Shown here: positions 23,208 to 36,047 of the stretch, in pieces | Position numbering within the stretch: the stretch's first letter is position 1 | Layout of the letters: every line of letters starts with the position of its first letter | DNA from: Serpula lacrymans var. lacrymans S7.9 | Lineage: Eukaryota; Basidiomycota; Agaricomycetes; Boletales; Serpulaceae | NCBI RefSeq assembly: GCF_000218685.1 | Contig: NW_006763290.1 | Coordinates: 163,540-227,539, forward strand | DNA: 64,000 nucleotides | Direction: 5' to 3' | The notes under the pieces: generated by a model | What the model was told of the DNA's origin: nothing | Databases searched by the model: none | The model's input: only the letters and a program-made list of their open reading frames with translations | Position numbers and translations under genes: made by a program

Positions 23208-23493
23208 GATATGGGACGCGACAATGATAATGAGTTATTCTATTTATCTTTTTCTTGTATGATCATCTACAGAGAACGGGAGGAAGGATGGGGTGTATGT
23301 AACTTTTTTGTGAAGCTGTACTTGATGATCTGTTGTATGATACAATCTTGATTCGCGTTGAATGTGATGCACGACTTAGGTACCATTGTGATCTGAATTT
23401 TTTGGATGGCGGTCGATGGTATGTATGAGAGCAATTTTCAGATTAGAGCCATCTGTAGCTGGGTGTTTTGTTGTAGCCTTCGGTAAGAACAAC

Positions 23494-23609
23494 AGCAGCA
23501 TGGCGCAGTGGAAGCGCGCAGGGCTCATAGGTTCCCAGGCCTGCAAAGACCAAAGAATCAAAAACAAAAAGCTACCCTGAGGTCACTTGATCGAAACAAG
23601 TTGCTGCTA
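23494..23609 (+). tRNA. Initiator tRNA-Met (CAT) with a 44-nt intron
   Basis: Two halves fold into an initiator tRNA. The acceptor stem AGCAGCA (23494-23500) pairs with TGCTGCT (23602-23608), and the discriminator A is at 23609. The D-arm is TGGCGCAGTGGAAGCGCG-like. The anticodon stem CAGGG/CCCTG encloses the loop CTCATA|A with anticodon CAT. The T-arm ACTTG-ATCGAAA-CAAGT has the ATCGAAA loop, instead of TTCRA, that marks eukaryotic initiators. The intron 23530-23573 sits one base 3' of the anticodon, at the canonical 37/38 position. A T6 run follows as terminator. Confidence 0.93.
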
Positions 23610-23613
23610 CTAA

Positions 23614-23619
23614 TTTTTT
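23614..23619 (+). terminator. RNA polymerase III terminator of the tRNA
   Basis: A run of six T begins four bases after the last tRNA base, which is the usual Pol III stop signal. Confidence 0.85.
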
Positions 23620-24588
23620 CTCCCTCAAACGTTAAACTTGGCTCGAGGATATATATTTATTTATTTGTCCTTTAAAACTCGGGAGGGTCTCCATTCTATA
23701 TTCTGTGTTGTGTCTTCGCGATCCAGCATCACTCTCGCTAATTATAATGCGGAAACTGTTGTTCCACCATAGCCATTCTCATCCCATCTCCTAGCACATC
23801 AACCGAGGACGTGTAGGGAGTGTGCGGCATTCACAGCAGTCTTTTTCTTTTTGTATCAAAGACATTCGCAGAAAGCACCGTTTCACGTCGTCGATCAAAA
23901 TAACTCCTGGTAATGATTTGATACCATCCTCGCGGGACTGGATTTCAGAGATAGTTCCTGGCCATTAACAACACGGCATTGTTGATGATTCGAATCGCGG
24001 GACAATGGTGAGTGTTTCCTCGGTGAGCGGATCATCGAGCCCGTTTTTATGACTAGTTAACGTCTATTGATAGGTTTGGTGTTCTCACTGCTCCGTTGTT
24101 GCTATACTATGCGCTTGTATGCCTCCAACTAGTGCTTGACGTAATCCCTCAATCACAGTTCATGCAGTCCTCCTACCTTGTTGGGGTGTGAGACTTACCT
24201 ATTCCAATTTGAAGATAGTACATTCGTTCAACCCAGTGCAAGTAACATCGAAGACCACGTTCGCCGTTCTCCATCTTGGATAGCCTGGCTTGAATGATAG
24301 GCGGCTGAAGCAAGTGGCTATAATTATATTGCCTCAATAAAAGCAAGCGCACCGACGACGTAAAGCAGGCACTAACAAACCGGCATTTTGTTTGATCATG
24401 ACAATGATGGTATAGAATGGACAGCCCAACACCAATACAGATAGGTAAGTTTACGTTAACGGGTGGCAGTCATGTGTCTCGAACTCGTACGATTCAAAAG
24501 GCTTACCTGACCACGATTTAGTTCCGATTCTTTCCCGTCAAGCTCAAACATACGGACGAGGTCGTATACCGCTTCATCTGTTGCTAGA
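23620..24588. other. Intergenic region before the membrane protein gene
   Basis: No supported gene. Several splice-like pieces occur (for example ATGGTGAGTG at 24003-24012 and GGTAAGTTTACG near 24443), so a 5' UTR exon of the next gene or a decayed relative is possible, but no protein reads through. Confidence 0.4.
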
Positions 24589-25742
24589 ATGTCAAGTTCT
24601 GGACCACCTGAATCCCTGCAGTATGCCTTTTATATCCCATGGGTAGGGGCAAATATGAGCGCCCTCCTCTATGGTTTGTTTCCATAAGTCTATGCCCACA
24701 GACGCGCTGACACTGAGTATCAGGAGGATTTCTCGTCATTAGTCTCACCAACTTGCGTCTATTGTATAAAAAACGATACAACCTCTATCTAGTATATACG
24801 ATCATCCTTATATCAATTACAACGATATACATGGGGGTGTCCATTAACTATGGTGCACCGCAGCTGATATCAATAATCTACACAGCTAATGCTGAGAGTA
24901 CCTACGATCTTTCTGTCTGGCCAGAGGTGGTGGTCGGTGCTGCATTCGTGGTCAATACGTGGTTTACTGATGCATTCCTTGTAAGTCAGCCATCGTTCTA
25001 TCGCGGTGTATGCTGATGGCAGAGCTACATAAAATTAGCTGTACCGGTGCTATGTTATCTGGACAGGGTGGCACTATGTTGTCACTCTACCGATTCTTTT
25101 CTACCTTGGCAGCATCGGGAGTTCCATCGCTTTTCTGTGGTCATCGGCTCATCCTGGATCGGTCTACTCGACCCACGCCGTGCAAGAATTTGTCATCCCA
25201 TACTGGTCTCTTTCCGTCGCTGTCAATGTCACTGCATCGTGTCTCATAGCCATCCGCCTCCTCCGTCATAAAAAGATGCTTGCTGAAGCTATCAGCGTGG
25301 AGCATGGTACACCCTACATCAACATCATAGCCATGACAGTGGAGAGCGCGGCGCTGTATGCCGTATTTGCTATAATAGCGCTTGTATTGTTTGTTCTGAA
25401 CAGCCCACTCACAAACGTGTTCCTCCCTATGCTTGGAAACATTCAAGTCAGTTATATTATTGTCGGATATTTCATTGATTCTACTAATCGACTACTTGGT
25501 CACAGGTTATCGCGCCAAGTTTGATCATTTACCGAATTGCCAGAGGGATTTCATTCTCGTCGCATCACTTTGATGGTCATACAACCAGCGATATCCGTTT
25601 CGCGTCCAATGAGAACGGCACCGAGATCGAGACAGCTAATTCAAGTCTGCCACCCAGGCATGGTACAATGAATCTTCAGCTCATAGGGCAAACAGATTCA
25701 TCCTTCGCTTCAAATTCGGTACTCTCAAAAAGCGAAGTATGA
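24589..25742 (+). CDS. Orphan seven-helix membrane protein
   Basis: Four exons (24589-24673, 24724-24980, 25039-25446, 25506-25742) give 328 residues in a consistent frame. Seven hydrophobic helices are visible. Helix 1 is around YIPWVGANMSALLYGG, helix 2 is LYLVYTIILISITTIYMGV, helix 3 is ahead of LLYRCYVIW, and helix 4 is in VVTLPILFYLGSIGSSIAF. Helix 5 holds the hallmark PYWSLSVAVN, helix 6 is in SAALYAVFAIIALVLFVL, and helix 7 is in FLPMLGNIQVIAPSLIIYRI. A Ser-rich, probably cytosolic tail follows. This is a widespread uncharacterised mushroom family. It is receptor-like in topology, but I see no motif of a known GPCR class, so no function is assigned. Confidence 0.85.
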
Positions 25743-27331
25743 GGGCAAAACAGCGGTTCTATTGTGTTCGCTGAAATGACATTTCTCACTATTCCGACTC
25801 TGCATCCTACTCTGTCCCCAACTAGTATCCCGAGACAGAAACTAGGATGGATATCTACGTGTTTGAGATTGTAACAGAGGTAGTATGTATTTACTCAATG
25901 TGGTTTGCAAGGTATCGGACATTTCACCTAGGAAGTTTTGCGCTGGACTGGTACGGAAGTAGTCTATCGAAACCAGCTCGAGTAGCCAGATAACCCTCTT
26001 GTATTTTTTATGTCCTTGTCCACAAAATCGATGTTTCTTTAGGTTACGGACCATGTTATAAAATTATCAACAACTGATAAGAGCTCACGACAAGATATAT
26101 TGTAGAATGCAACAGCCCGGGGTATAAAGGCAGATAAACTGGACAAAAGAGCTGATGATGGGGATTGCTATGGGTTGTAATATCACAAGCTGGCGTTTGA
26201 CCGTGCCTTTCCTTTCCTTTGTATTGTAACCTTCATTCCTATTAATAAGTAACAGAAAGCGCTAGCGTTGCGATCAGAAGACAAGTGCTCACTCCTTTGG
26301 GCAATTTCAAGTACATAAACACCACTGATGTGATGCTGATGACTTATTTTGGGTGTTCTAGAATATCTTTACGAATCTGTTGAAAGATGCCATTCGGGGC
26401 GCTCAGCGCTGAGGGTTCGTGAACTATTTCACTGCCTACACGCCCCCTAATACCTTGTTTGACCACTTACTCGTATATTCAGAGTCACCCTCACTTTGGA
26501 ATAAGACACCGAATACGCAGTGACGCTCACCGAAGCTGAAAATATAAGGGCATTATCTCATTGGGACTAAAGTCATTGCTACAGTGATCAACTATTACTT
26601 ACAAGATAACCACGCTGCATTACAGAACTGGAGACTTGGGGTGGAATGCAGTCCTGCGTAACGGATAACCAGTGAGAGATCAAAGCGGCGGGAGGCCTTT
26701 CTGGGAAAAGACCGACAAAAGTGAGAAGTATGTAGAGAGAAAAAGTAAGAGACTTACCTTGTCGCTAAGAAGTGGGCAAGGAGGCAAGATAAGGCAAACC
26801 TCCTTCACAGAGATGCATACGCATTCTGAGTGATAAGACAGTGTTCACATGCTTGCTAGTAGGATCACTGAGAGCATATTTATGGCGCCTTAATGGCGCA
26901 ATTCCACAACTTGAACGCCTTGAGGTGCCAGTGGCCTTGGCCTGTTATGATTATGTGAATGCCGTGAAAGTCCTTGCAAAGATTCCGTCGTGATTCGTTG
27001 TCAGAATGTGCGATTGGGATATTGGCACGACATAGTTGTGGAACGTAATTGAGACTCTCGGCAAATGTTTCAAGGTTCTTACTCCGAGCGAGGACAAGAC
27101 CCAATGAACCCAAACCCATCCAAACCCGCAGAAAACAACTTGGGGGCAGAATCATTCCCTTAACACTATGGCCTTTGATGCACTGCCATTATTAGCCATA
27201 ATAGCCAGTGGATACATTTGCCTTATCATGATCCTAGCCGCAGATCCGGCTTGCTCAGCATTCGAGCTCTCCCGGGCACAGTATATAACCAGCCTTTCGC
27301 TGGCAGTTAGCGATAGCACAAGATTAAAGGA
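25743..27331. other. 1.6-kb stretch without a supported gene
   Basis: The longest ORFs (minus 26880-27155 and plus 27168-27416) show no domain, and the second overlaps the real start of the next gene in another frame. The region contains the 3' UTR of the membrane protein gene and the promoter of the flavin-reductase-like gene. Confidence 0.5.
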
Positions 27332-28439
27332 ATGTCTCTGCCACCCTTTAGTCACGATGTCAATACCCAGTACACAGAGTCTCCCAATGCCTCCTGGTCA
27401 TTCGGCCAAAAAGTAGACACGACAGCAGCAGGAAAGGAATGGTTAGAGGGAGAGAAAGAGGGCTGGAAGATCATCGATACCGAAAAGGAGGACCACATGT
27501 AAGTCCTCCGCCATCTTATATCGATAAACATGGCTGAGTTCAAGATATATCGTATGACACTGTCTAGAAAGCTCTATCAGCTCATGATAAGCGGTATCGT
27601 ACCCCGACCTATCGCGTTCATCGCCACCATTTCAGAGGATGGCATAGAGAACCTCGCGCCCTTTAGGTACTCTTTTGTACCTTTCCAAATTTATTCGTAC
27701 AAGTTCTGATGGCATACCTCCCTCAGTTGGTTCAACATGGTGAGTTGAATTGATGTTGATAACAGCATCTGACCGTGTATTAATTTACCTGTCAAAGGTA
27801 ACGCACAACCCTCCAATTATATCGTTCGCATGTAGCAACGGACCCGTTCACTTCAAAGACACAAGGACCAATGTCACAAACGGCCTCGGATTCACTGTCA
27901 ACATCATCAGCGAGCCATTTATAGAGCAAGCAAACAGCACCTCCATAGATGCTCCACCAAGCTTCGACGAGTGGTCAATCAGTGGGTTGACGAAAGAGCC
28001 TGCGGTAGGTTTTCGTTCATTCCTAATTTACTCATCAACAATTGACCGATAATTATATAGATTCATGTCAAAGCGTCGCGCGTGAAAGAGAGTGCTTTCA
28101 GCATGGAATGTGAGGTATGCGTTTAAGTGTAATCATATTACCTATTTATTATCTGACAGAACAAATTACTGGAAGCTTCACCAAGCCATAGATATTACAC
28201 AACCTACGACCGGTGCAATCACCACCACACTCATCCTCGCCCGAGTGAAGTATATCCACGTCCGCAAAGACATGCTTAATGAACGCGGTAACGTCGACGC
28301 CACGAAATTCAAAGCCGTTGGCAGACTGGGAGATATCTCGTATGCCAGAGTGGGTGACGCCTTCCGTCTGCCCAGGCCCATCTGGACACAAGAGGAGGAC
28401 AAGATCAACGGACTCTTGGCTGCTACTGGGCACCTTTGA
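27332..28439 (+). CDS. Flavin reductase-like FMN-binding protein
   Basis: Six exons (27332-27498, 27568-27666, 27727-27739, 27798-28004, 28061-28114, 28176-28439) give 267 residues. The core is the flavin-reductase-like FMN-binding fold. LYQLMISGIVPRPIAFIAT and ENLAPFSWFNMVT near the start are family hallmarks, followed by NGLGFTVNIISEPFIEQAN, SRVKESAFSMECE and RLGDISYARVGDAFRLPRP. The third exon is only 13 nt. The last acceptor is the AG before CTTCACCAAG; an earlier AG would break the frame. Such proteins bind FMN and pass electrons in poorly defined fungal pathways; the substrate is unknown. The frame is intact. Confidence 0.9.
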
Positions 28440-28892
28440 TCAGCCCCAAGCTCAGAGCTCCATTTCGTGTTCTCCTCTCCCGTATGTAGATGTACAATAA
28501 GTGTATGTACTGTAGAATGTAAGAAATCCTGCTTGAAAATCTAAATGTATGTTGTTCTTACCGAACCTGATTGCGCATTTGCCGTCACAACTACTTTCAT
28601 TGACTTGGGACGATGTATGGAATTGACCTGACTTTACTGGTTTATCTCGAAAGCTCGAACCCGTCAATAAACAAGGGGGACTTGCTAGCATTATTGCTAG
28701 CTCTTCGTAAGAAAATACTTACGCGCCTAGTCACGTGACCTTTGATTTGAAGTCCGTGGACTTCGCATTTAGGAAGCGATGGACCACGGTATGATCGCTG
28801 CAAATGCTGCAAACCGTTCACTTGTCCTTAACTTGCTGATTCTGGGGATAGTATCTTCGGGTCAGTTTTACTGAGCCTATAAAGTGCAGACC
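28440..28892. other. Intergenic region between flavin reductase and URB1
   Basis: No gene seen. It holds the 3' end of one gene and the promoter of the next, including a TCACGTGACC E-box-like palindrome at about 28731-28740. Confidence 0.5.
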
Positions 28893-31800
28893 ATGTCAAG
28901 AAATCAGCAGGTCGGACGTGAGCGTGCCCAAAAACGACCAAACCCTGACCAAAATGCACAAAAAGTATTTCAGATATCTAGTGCAGATGACATTCGGCGT
29001 AGCCTCAGGAAGCAGGAAGGATCTGAAGTGACAGAAGGTATGTTTCATTCGCCTTGTGTATTATCTCATTTTTACGATTGACTTATCTCAAGCCCTGATC
29101 GCCTTGCGCAACAAATTCTCTGTCAAGCCTGCTGAATCGGTCTCGCCTCAGGACGAACGTCTTCTCCTTGCAAAACAGTGGATGGATGTAACCCCTGGTG
29201 CTCAGGATGTATTTGAGATATGGGAGAAATTGAATCCGGTTGGTTGACCATTCATTGATCAATGGCCATACCATTTATCTCCTAATAGCATCAGATGTCT
29301 TCCTTGGCTCTACCCGTTTCGCTTCTGTCCTCAATCCTCGTCCTACTCTCCGTTCATTTCACCAACCATTCTCATGGACTTCCAATAATCAAAACGCTAC
29401 TTTCTCCTCCTTGGATGCGCAGGCTTACCTCATATCTGGGAGGTTCACATAACGAGCTTATTCTTGTTACTGTGAGGCTTTTAAACGCAATATCGGCATT
29501 TGGGGGAGGGAGGGAGCGCAAATCTCTTCTTGACGTTTTCCCCTGGGAAACAAAGGTTGTGTGGTGTCTCGTATTATTCTTATTGCATTCACTTATTATT
29601 GGTTTTTGATCAGTCGTTGCCCAAGCTTCTGTACATGCGTCGTAGAGGAAAGAATGATGATCAAGTTGACATGCTATCTAGGCCTGGTAACGTGCAGTTA
29701 CCTGACGTATCTCCGATTATTCTCACTCAATCCTGGTAGATATTCGCACTTGGTATATTCTGCTAATACTCTCCTTCGTCGACCAACATACACCAACGAT
29801 AGTGAAAACAGCTTTCTTAGAGCAGCACAGGGAAGTATTCCTGGCGATCTTCAAAGGCCTTGTGCAAGATTCGTATGTTGTAGCCCGCAAAATCCTAGAG
29901 GTATGCTGGGCAGGACTCTGGTCTGACCCAAAAATAAGACGCACGTTGAAAATTGGTCTTTTCAACGAGATAACAATATCTCATGTATGTTTCCATAGCC
30001 TTTCACATAGCTCTTATTGACATCTTACTAGCTCTTAAAATTATATGACCATACGGGTGCTGAGAGTTCAGGGCCCGAACATATCCCAGCGGATCTCGTG
30101 CACCACTTTCTTCTTGCAATATGCACCCGGCCTGGAATCGGTATCTGTTTCAAAGATCGAGGATGGTATCCCCGGGAGTCTGAGGACGTGCTCGAGGCAG
30201 ATGACGAACGTAGTGCTCGTAGAGGCGGGAAGATATATAACAAGATTCTCTCAAACGTCTTGAAGAACCTCAAAGTAAATGAGGATTCGAGGCAACAAGA
30301 ACTTGCTTCAAAGATTATGCTAGCTTGCCCAGAACTCGTTGCAGGGTGAGTGGTAGGAAGGAGTTCGTCTTATGAAGCCACCAATTTGACTGAATACACT
30401 AGGTACTGGTCTGGAGCGGCGTTGACTTTGGAACCTCGCCTTTCGTCCAAGTGGGTCGCAAATATTGCATTCTTTGGGACCGTGCTGTCTCAGCCGGTAC
30501 CATCCTCGTCTTTCATGCTTCCAGATAGTGATCTGTACCAGCCATCACCACCCCCGCTTTACAATATACTAGAAAATATACTTCCCTCCGTGAACACAAA
30601 GCCCCATCTCTCCAAAGGCCTCAAATCTCCATCGCATCTCGTTCAGCACTGTACAGCTCTCGCTTTGGCCAAATGCTTAATGAAATATGCAGAAGTGATA
30701 AATTCGTTTCATGCCGTCCAGGTAGCACTTGAAGAGGATGAAGAAGATGGACAGTGGAGTAAGAGGCGCAGAGACCTCGAGAAAGAAGTGCGACGACGAG
30801 TCCCCGAGTTCCAGGTCATCATTGCCTTTTCTCAACAAAAGTATCAAGCTGTGTCGTCTGCAGATGATTCTGCTCCATCTGATTTTTTGAGCAATTCACC
30901 AAAGGTAACATTCCTTGCTGAAAGTGCACAGCGATTGTTATGGCTGTATCAACGATGTTTGCCGTCCCTGGTCGCTGAAGCCAGATTTGACGTAGGGAAG
31001 CTACTTCAAGACTTTGTTGATACTTCTTGGACGATGTCTGACTCTTCAGAAGAAGATTCAAAATTACCCGGTGCTTTAGCTCTGCGCACCATGAAACAAC
31101 TTCATGTTTTGCGGTTGTTGAAAGCAAGTGATCAGTTCACTTGGTCTGGGAAAATGGGCAAGCAAGCTCTTGTTGCCCTGTCGATTCTTTGCTGACTATT
31201 CTGGCTTGTTATAGCATCAACAACGCATAGTTATCTATATGTCCTTTTGAAAACATTTAGCACGACTCGAATTGATGCATTACGAGACACCTTGCAAGCT
31301 CTTTTACGGCAAATTCTTTCGGAAAGCATTATGTTTCAACAGGATCAAAATGAAGTAGACCTTTGGCTCGCGTCGTTTCCAACAACCAGACGCGCACCGG
31401 ATTCAAGATCTCCGGATGGCACTCCACTGACCGACGAAACTGACGCCGTTATCATATTCCTGGACGATTGTGTGCAGCGTTTTCTCAAAACTCCTTATCG
31501 ATATTTCGAGAAAATGCAAGAATTGGCTGAGCCGGAACCTACCGAACCAAGGAATGACACGATTCATGCACTGGACTATCGTGACGAACCCCCGAGTTCA
31601 TTGCTCATGGTAGTACTAGAACAAATAGGAGCAAAAATCAATGGGAAGCTTTTATCGCCCTCGGATTCATTAGCCATCGTGACTTTCATTCGAAAGTTGC
31701 TATTCAGGCTATCCGGAAAACAACAGGATCTTTCTTTTCTCATCGCTGTATCAGATAAAGTCGATGCAATTGTACAACCAGGCAACCTATTCGCCAACTA

Positions 31801-34800
31801 CCCGAGCATTACTTCAGCTATGCGATCCGAAGTTTCCGTCATCCATACTTGTTTGCATCGGCCGGAAGAATTATCCTTTCTCGATAGATCTGAGGACGCT
31901 ACCATTGTACAGGACTTCCTGCATGAAATTGAGCAGGGATCAGCTCGTTCGTACAGTCTCATTATCAATCTGATGACTGATACTCACGTGTAGTCCATTA
32001 GCTGCGTCCATGATGTCCCGAGCTTTAATTGCTTTTAAGCTCATAGACTTGGTGCGGTTGACTAACCATCGGTTTAGAACAAGCGAGATTGCTCGTTTGA
32101 CAAATGCTATCGAACATCTCCACAAACCTGCTCTTGCAGAATTTTTCGCAGTTATGCACCCTGCTGAGCATATTTTGTGGAAAGGTGCCGATGTCGTGTC
32201 TCGTTACGATGAGCTATGTCAACAGTAAGCCATACAATGCCAAAATATCGTTGTGGTACTAGGCTGATAATTTTTCACCAGACTCGAATTCGGTTGGCTG
32301 TTCATCCAAAGTAATTCTAGTGATCTCTCCTCCGTACAGTGTCGTGACACTCTGGTCAACCTTCTCTTCAGTCGTTCTACGTCACATCTGGAGGTTGAAA
32401 GGGCAATCTGCATGATTGTTCATGGCATAACCTCTTCAGAGGATAGGGAACAGCTTCAGTCGGATTTATTGCTTCTGCTTGCATCAATTATGAAGAAAGC
32501 ATCAGCGATGCTACAGATCGCAGACATGTCGGCTTTGAAGGAACGTGTGTTCGTGCAATTGCAATGTATAAGGAGCTTGTGCTTTTCCAACTCACTTTCC
32601 CTTGACGTCGAACATGGTAGGATGCAGCAAAAGTCAACATCAATCATGTGCTAATGATTATTCTCACAGGCCTTCATGTCTTCGTCGAAGCATCACTCGA
32701 TTCGACCTGTCCAGAGGATAGAATGCTAGTGGCAGACATCAGTACCCATTGGCTTGCTTTATTTAGGACGAACATTCTGTCAGAAGAACAAAAGCATGTC
32801 CGTGGAATTCTTCTCTTATCGCATCATCGACGTTCTGACGAAACTCATTGCATAGCTTACTTCAATGAAATTATGGATTCGTTACGTAGAGCCGGAAGGT
32901 CTCTTCGACCTGTTGGCCTTCATTGGCAGGACTGTGAGCCACGCTGCTGATCCCCGCGTGCTTGAGATTCTCGAGGCTATCCTTGTGAATCTCAAGTCTG
33001 GGACGACTTCTTCAGTCTCAGAACTTGCTCTAAAAGATCAGGTTACTCAGCTGCTCGCTTTACGACCTTTGGTACCTGAATCTGACAATCTGGAAAGCAT
33101 GATTGCATCAGCCATTGTTTGGCATCTACCTCTTTGCCATGATGGCCTTCCTTTCTCACCAGATAATAGTTCTGGGACTGGTCTCGATTCAATCACATCA
33201 TGGTCTAGAGCTCGCTGGAAACGCCATTCCAACATCTCGTTAACGAACGCCATGTCACAATTTCTGGACCAAAAGTGCTGGACTGACTACACGCCTAAAA
33301 TTATTTCAGCTTTCTTGTACACGGATCCCTCTGCGAGGAAGGTTTTTAGTAGCTGGCTCACTGCTGATGCATGTACTGCGCTATCCGATGGTCATCTTGC
33401 TACTGTTATTCGAGCGTTCCTCGACTCGGACGACAGGGAAAACGACATTTCAGGAGAATTGGACAACGAGGCATTGGCGACCGCTTTCGTACGACTATTG
33501 CCCGAAGATGGACGTTCTGGGGAGCTCAGGCGTATATGTTGCTATTGTACTTCCGCTCTAATTGCTTACCACTCATCAAAACGTTCCGATCTTCTTTCCC
33601 TATTCCAGCAAAAGCTTTCCTCGTCGCCACTGGCCTATCAGGTCCCTGATTTAATGGCTATTGTCGACCAACTTCTCGCGCAGGATATCGAACTAGGCGG
33701 TATTACTGTTGACGTGCTGGATCGTAGTTTGCACTGGGCTGTCCGTTACCTTTCAGAATATGACTCTCCTGATGAAGAAGGCCGACAACAATTGCGGTTG
33801 CTGAGTGTGTAGATTTTCTTTTTACAAATATTATGAAGGCTGATTATATTATGTAGAGACGCTCGTGAGTTCTCAAGGGAGTGCTAAGCCGCATCTAATG
33901 GAACCAGTCTTAACTGTCATCATACAAAATCGCTTATCTGATATTGATGTATCAGAACTGGCTGCAGTCCTAGTTCAGGGCACATCACTGAAGGTGCAGT
34001 TTGAAGTTATTAAATGACCTCTCCGTATCTCATACTTGATGTTAGCCTGCAGTTGTCAATCGATTGCTACAAAGTATCCTTCACCATCCTCATTTCTTCA
34101 AGCTCACCGCCTCAGAATCTGCGAATACGACCTTGAGGAGTTCCATTATACGATTGCTTTATGTTTTGTTCAACCTCCATCCAACAAACACTTGCCAGCC
34201 ATCTCACGTCGAGCCGCTAGTGCATATTTATAGGGGTACTCTCTCATACTCGGACAGCATGCTGCTATCAATCTTCAAACTATTCGAAGGTCAGCGCAAG
34301 ACGTCTGTTTCATCGATCTTAGCAAGGTGGTCCCCTTCAATGGATGTTAGCGCATCGACTTCTCTGCAAGCCGTTCAAAATATGGACCCTATACAAATGT
34401 TACGGACTTGCCTTGCTTACCCAACCTGTAGACGCTTTGCAGAGGAAGACAACGAGGATATGGCATACAGACCCTCAACCGATGAACAGATATACGACCC
34501 ACCTTTTGTGATCTCGCTCTTTGGTCATATGCTCTCTCAGAATCCGCCTGCCTCAGCGATGGCCTGGGTTGAGGTGTTCAGAACGAACGTGGTTTGCTTA
34601 TTGATACGATCTCTGTCCTCAAAAGACGCTGGTATTCGTGAGGCCTCACTCTGTCATATCGCTGGTCTTTGGCGATGTCTAGAGGTATGTGTGATCATCC
34701 GTACTTCCGAACATAGAACCGATGTTATGATTTTTAGGTCGCAGATATGCAAGAAAAACCTCAAGTCATGCATATCCTTCATTTACTGAAAGATACATTT

Positions 34801-35931
34801 CCGTTAACGCCCAACGAGCCTCCTAAACGACTTCCCTCATACACGTCCTTGATGCTGCTACATGCTATGAAGGGTATATTCTATCCGTCGAACTTCATCT
34901 ATCCCATGACAGCTCGCTTTCTCCTGCAACGCCCAGAAGTGGACATCACGGACGTCCCTATGTTGTATAATATGCTATACAGCAGCTCAGATGACTGGAA
35001 AAAAGAGCGTGGTTGGATTATTCGGTTTTTATCTGATGGTATGATGAGTACCGAAGACTGGAGGGTTCTGAAGCGTCGACACACTTGGGACCTATTAGCT
35101 AGTCTCTTCCAGAGCTCTGAAAAAGACCAAGCCTTGCGTCATGGCATTTTAGAGGTATACAATTTCTTTATTTTAATATCAACATCGTTTTGACGTGATT
35201 CATTTAGGTCCTTGCTAACATTACATGCAATATGCAAGCCACCACATCGTTAATCCTCAAGTCTTCTCTCCTGACATGGATAGAAATGCAGCTGCAGGTA
35301 TGCAAAAGTAAAGAAAGCTTGGCGTGGGTCAAGATTTTGGAGAATATCCTTGTCACAGTCAATGCCTCAAGACTGGATACCGCTACCAACGGAGAATGGC
35401 GCTTTGTTCTGAGTCGATGTCTTTTACTTGTCTTACAAGATGCAGTGTTCGGTGAGTGGGTTTTCGTTGGCTCCTGGATTCATGTTTTTAATTGGTACTA
35501 TAGGATCGACGTTATCTGCGTTCGCTTCGGCAGCGTCGGTCATCTTGAGATTGAGCGTCTTACCTGGTAAATCAAATCCGCACCTCCCATCACTCATCAC
35601 CAGGGCAGTCTACTGCTTGGAAAAGTTGGAGACAACAATAACATATGATCAGGATGTCGACAAAACGATATCCAGGTGTCGAACCCGCATCCCGCTCCCA
35701 CCGTACCCAGCCCGCGGCTTTCACGATGTACCACATGTCGACGATCCTCTCGACATCTGGGGGAAAGCAGTCGAGACGCTCTGGCAAGCAAGCATGTCCC
35801 TAGATGAGAAAACTTCAGCTTGGGATGCATTGACGAGTAGATTGCTTATATGGCGGTCTATGGTAGGTGAGGAAATAAGCCCGGTGGGTGAGTGGGCACG
35901 AAGGGAGGTGGTTTGTAATCTACGACGATAG
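28893..35931 (+). CDS. URB1: Urb1/Npa1, nucleolar pre-60S assembly scaffold
   Basis: Very large multi-exon gene for the nucleolar ribosome-assembly protein Urb1 (Npa1), a helical-repeat scaffold for early 60S precursors that works with Npa2, Dbp6, Nop8 and Rsa3 in yeast. After a basic start (MSRNQQVGRERAQKRPNPDQ), the Npa1 N-terminal domain includes AFLEQHREVFLAIFKGL, YNKILSNVLKNLKVNEDSRQ and SPSHLVQHCTALALAKCLMK. The C-terminal NopRA1-type part includes LLYVLFNLHPTNTCQPS, DGMMSTEDWRVLKRRHTWDL and SLILKSSLLTWIEMQLQ. Many GT-AG introns of 50-60 nt occur, the first at 29038. The reading can be followed to the TAG at 35929-35931 without an obvious lesion. Individual exon borders in the middle were not all checked. 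Confidence 0.9.
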
Positions 35932-36047
35932 AGTACTATTTTGCATATGAAAAACCGGCGAAAGTATGATAATGACATAACAAAAAACTATTCGACAAGA
36001 TATAGTAATAAGGCAACAAAGCATTGATGGATAGCTGCGCACAACGT

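Noticed and set aside
27168..27416. Plus-strand ORF before the flavin-reductase-like gene
   Set aside because: Overlaps the real first exon in a different frame and shows no domain.
28731..28740. TCACGTGACC E-box-like palindrome upstream of URB1
   Set aside because: A single short palindrome is expected by chance in 64 kb; similar CACGTGA motifs also occur at about 1987 and 20311 without common context, so I do not call it a regulatory site.
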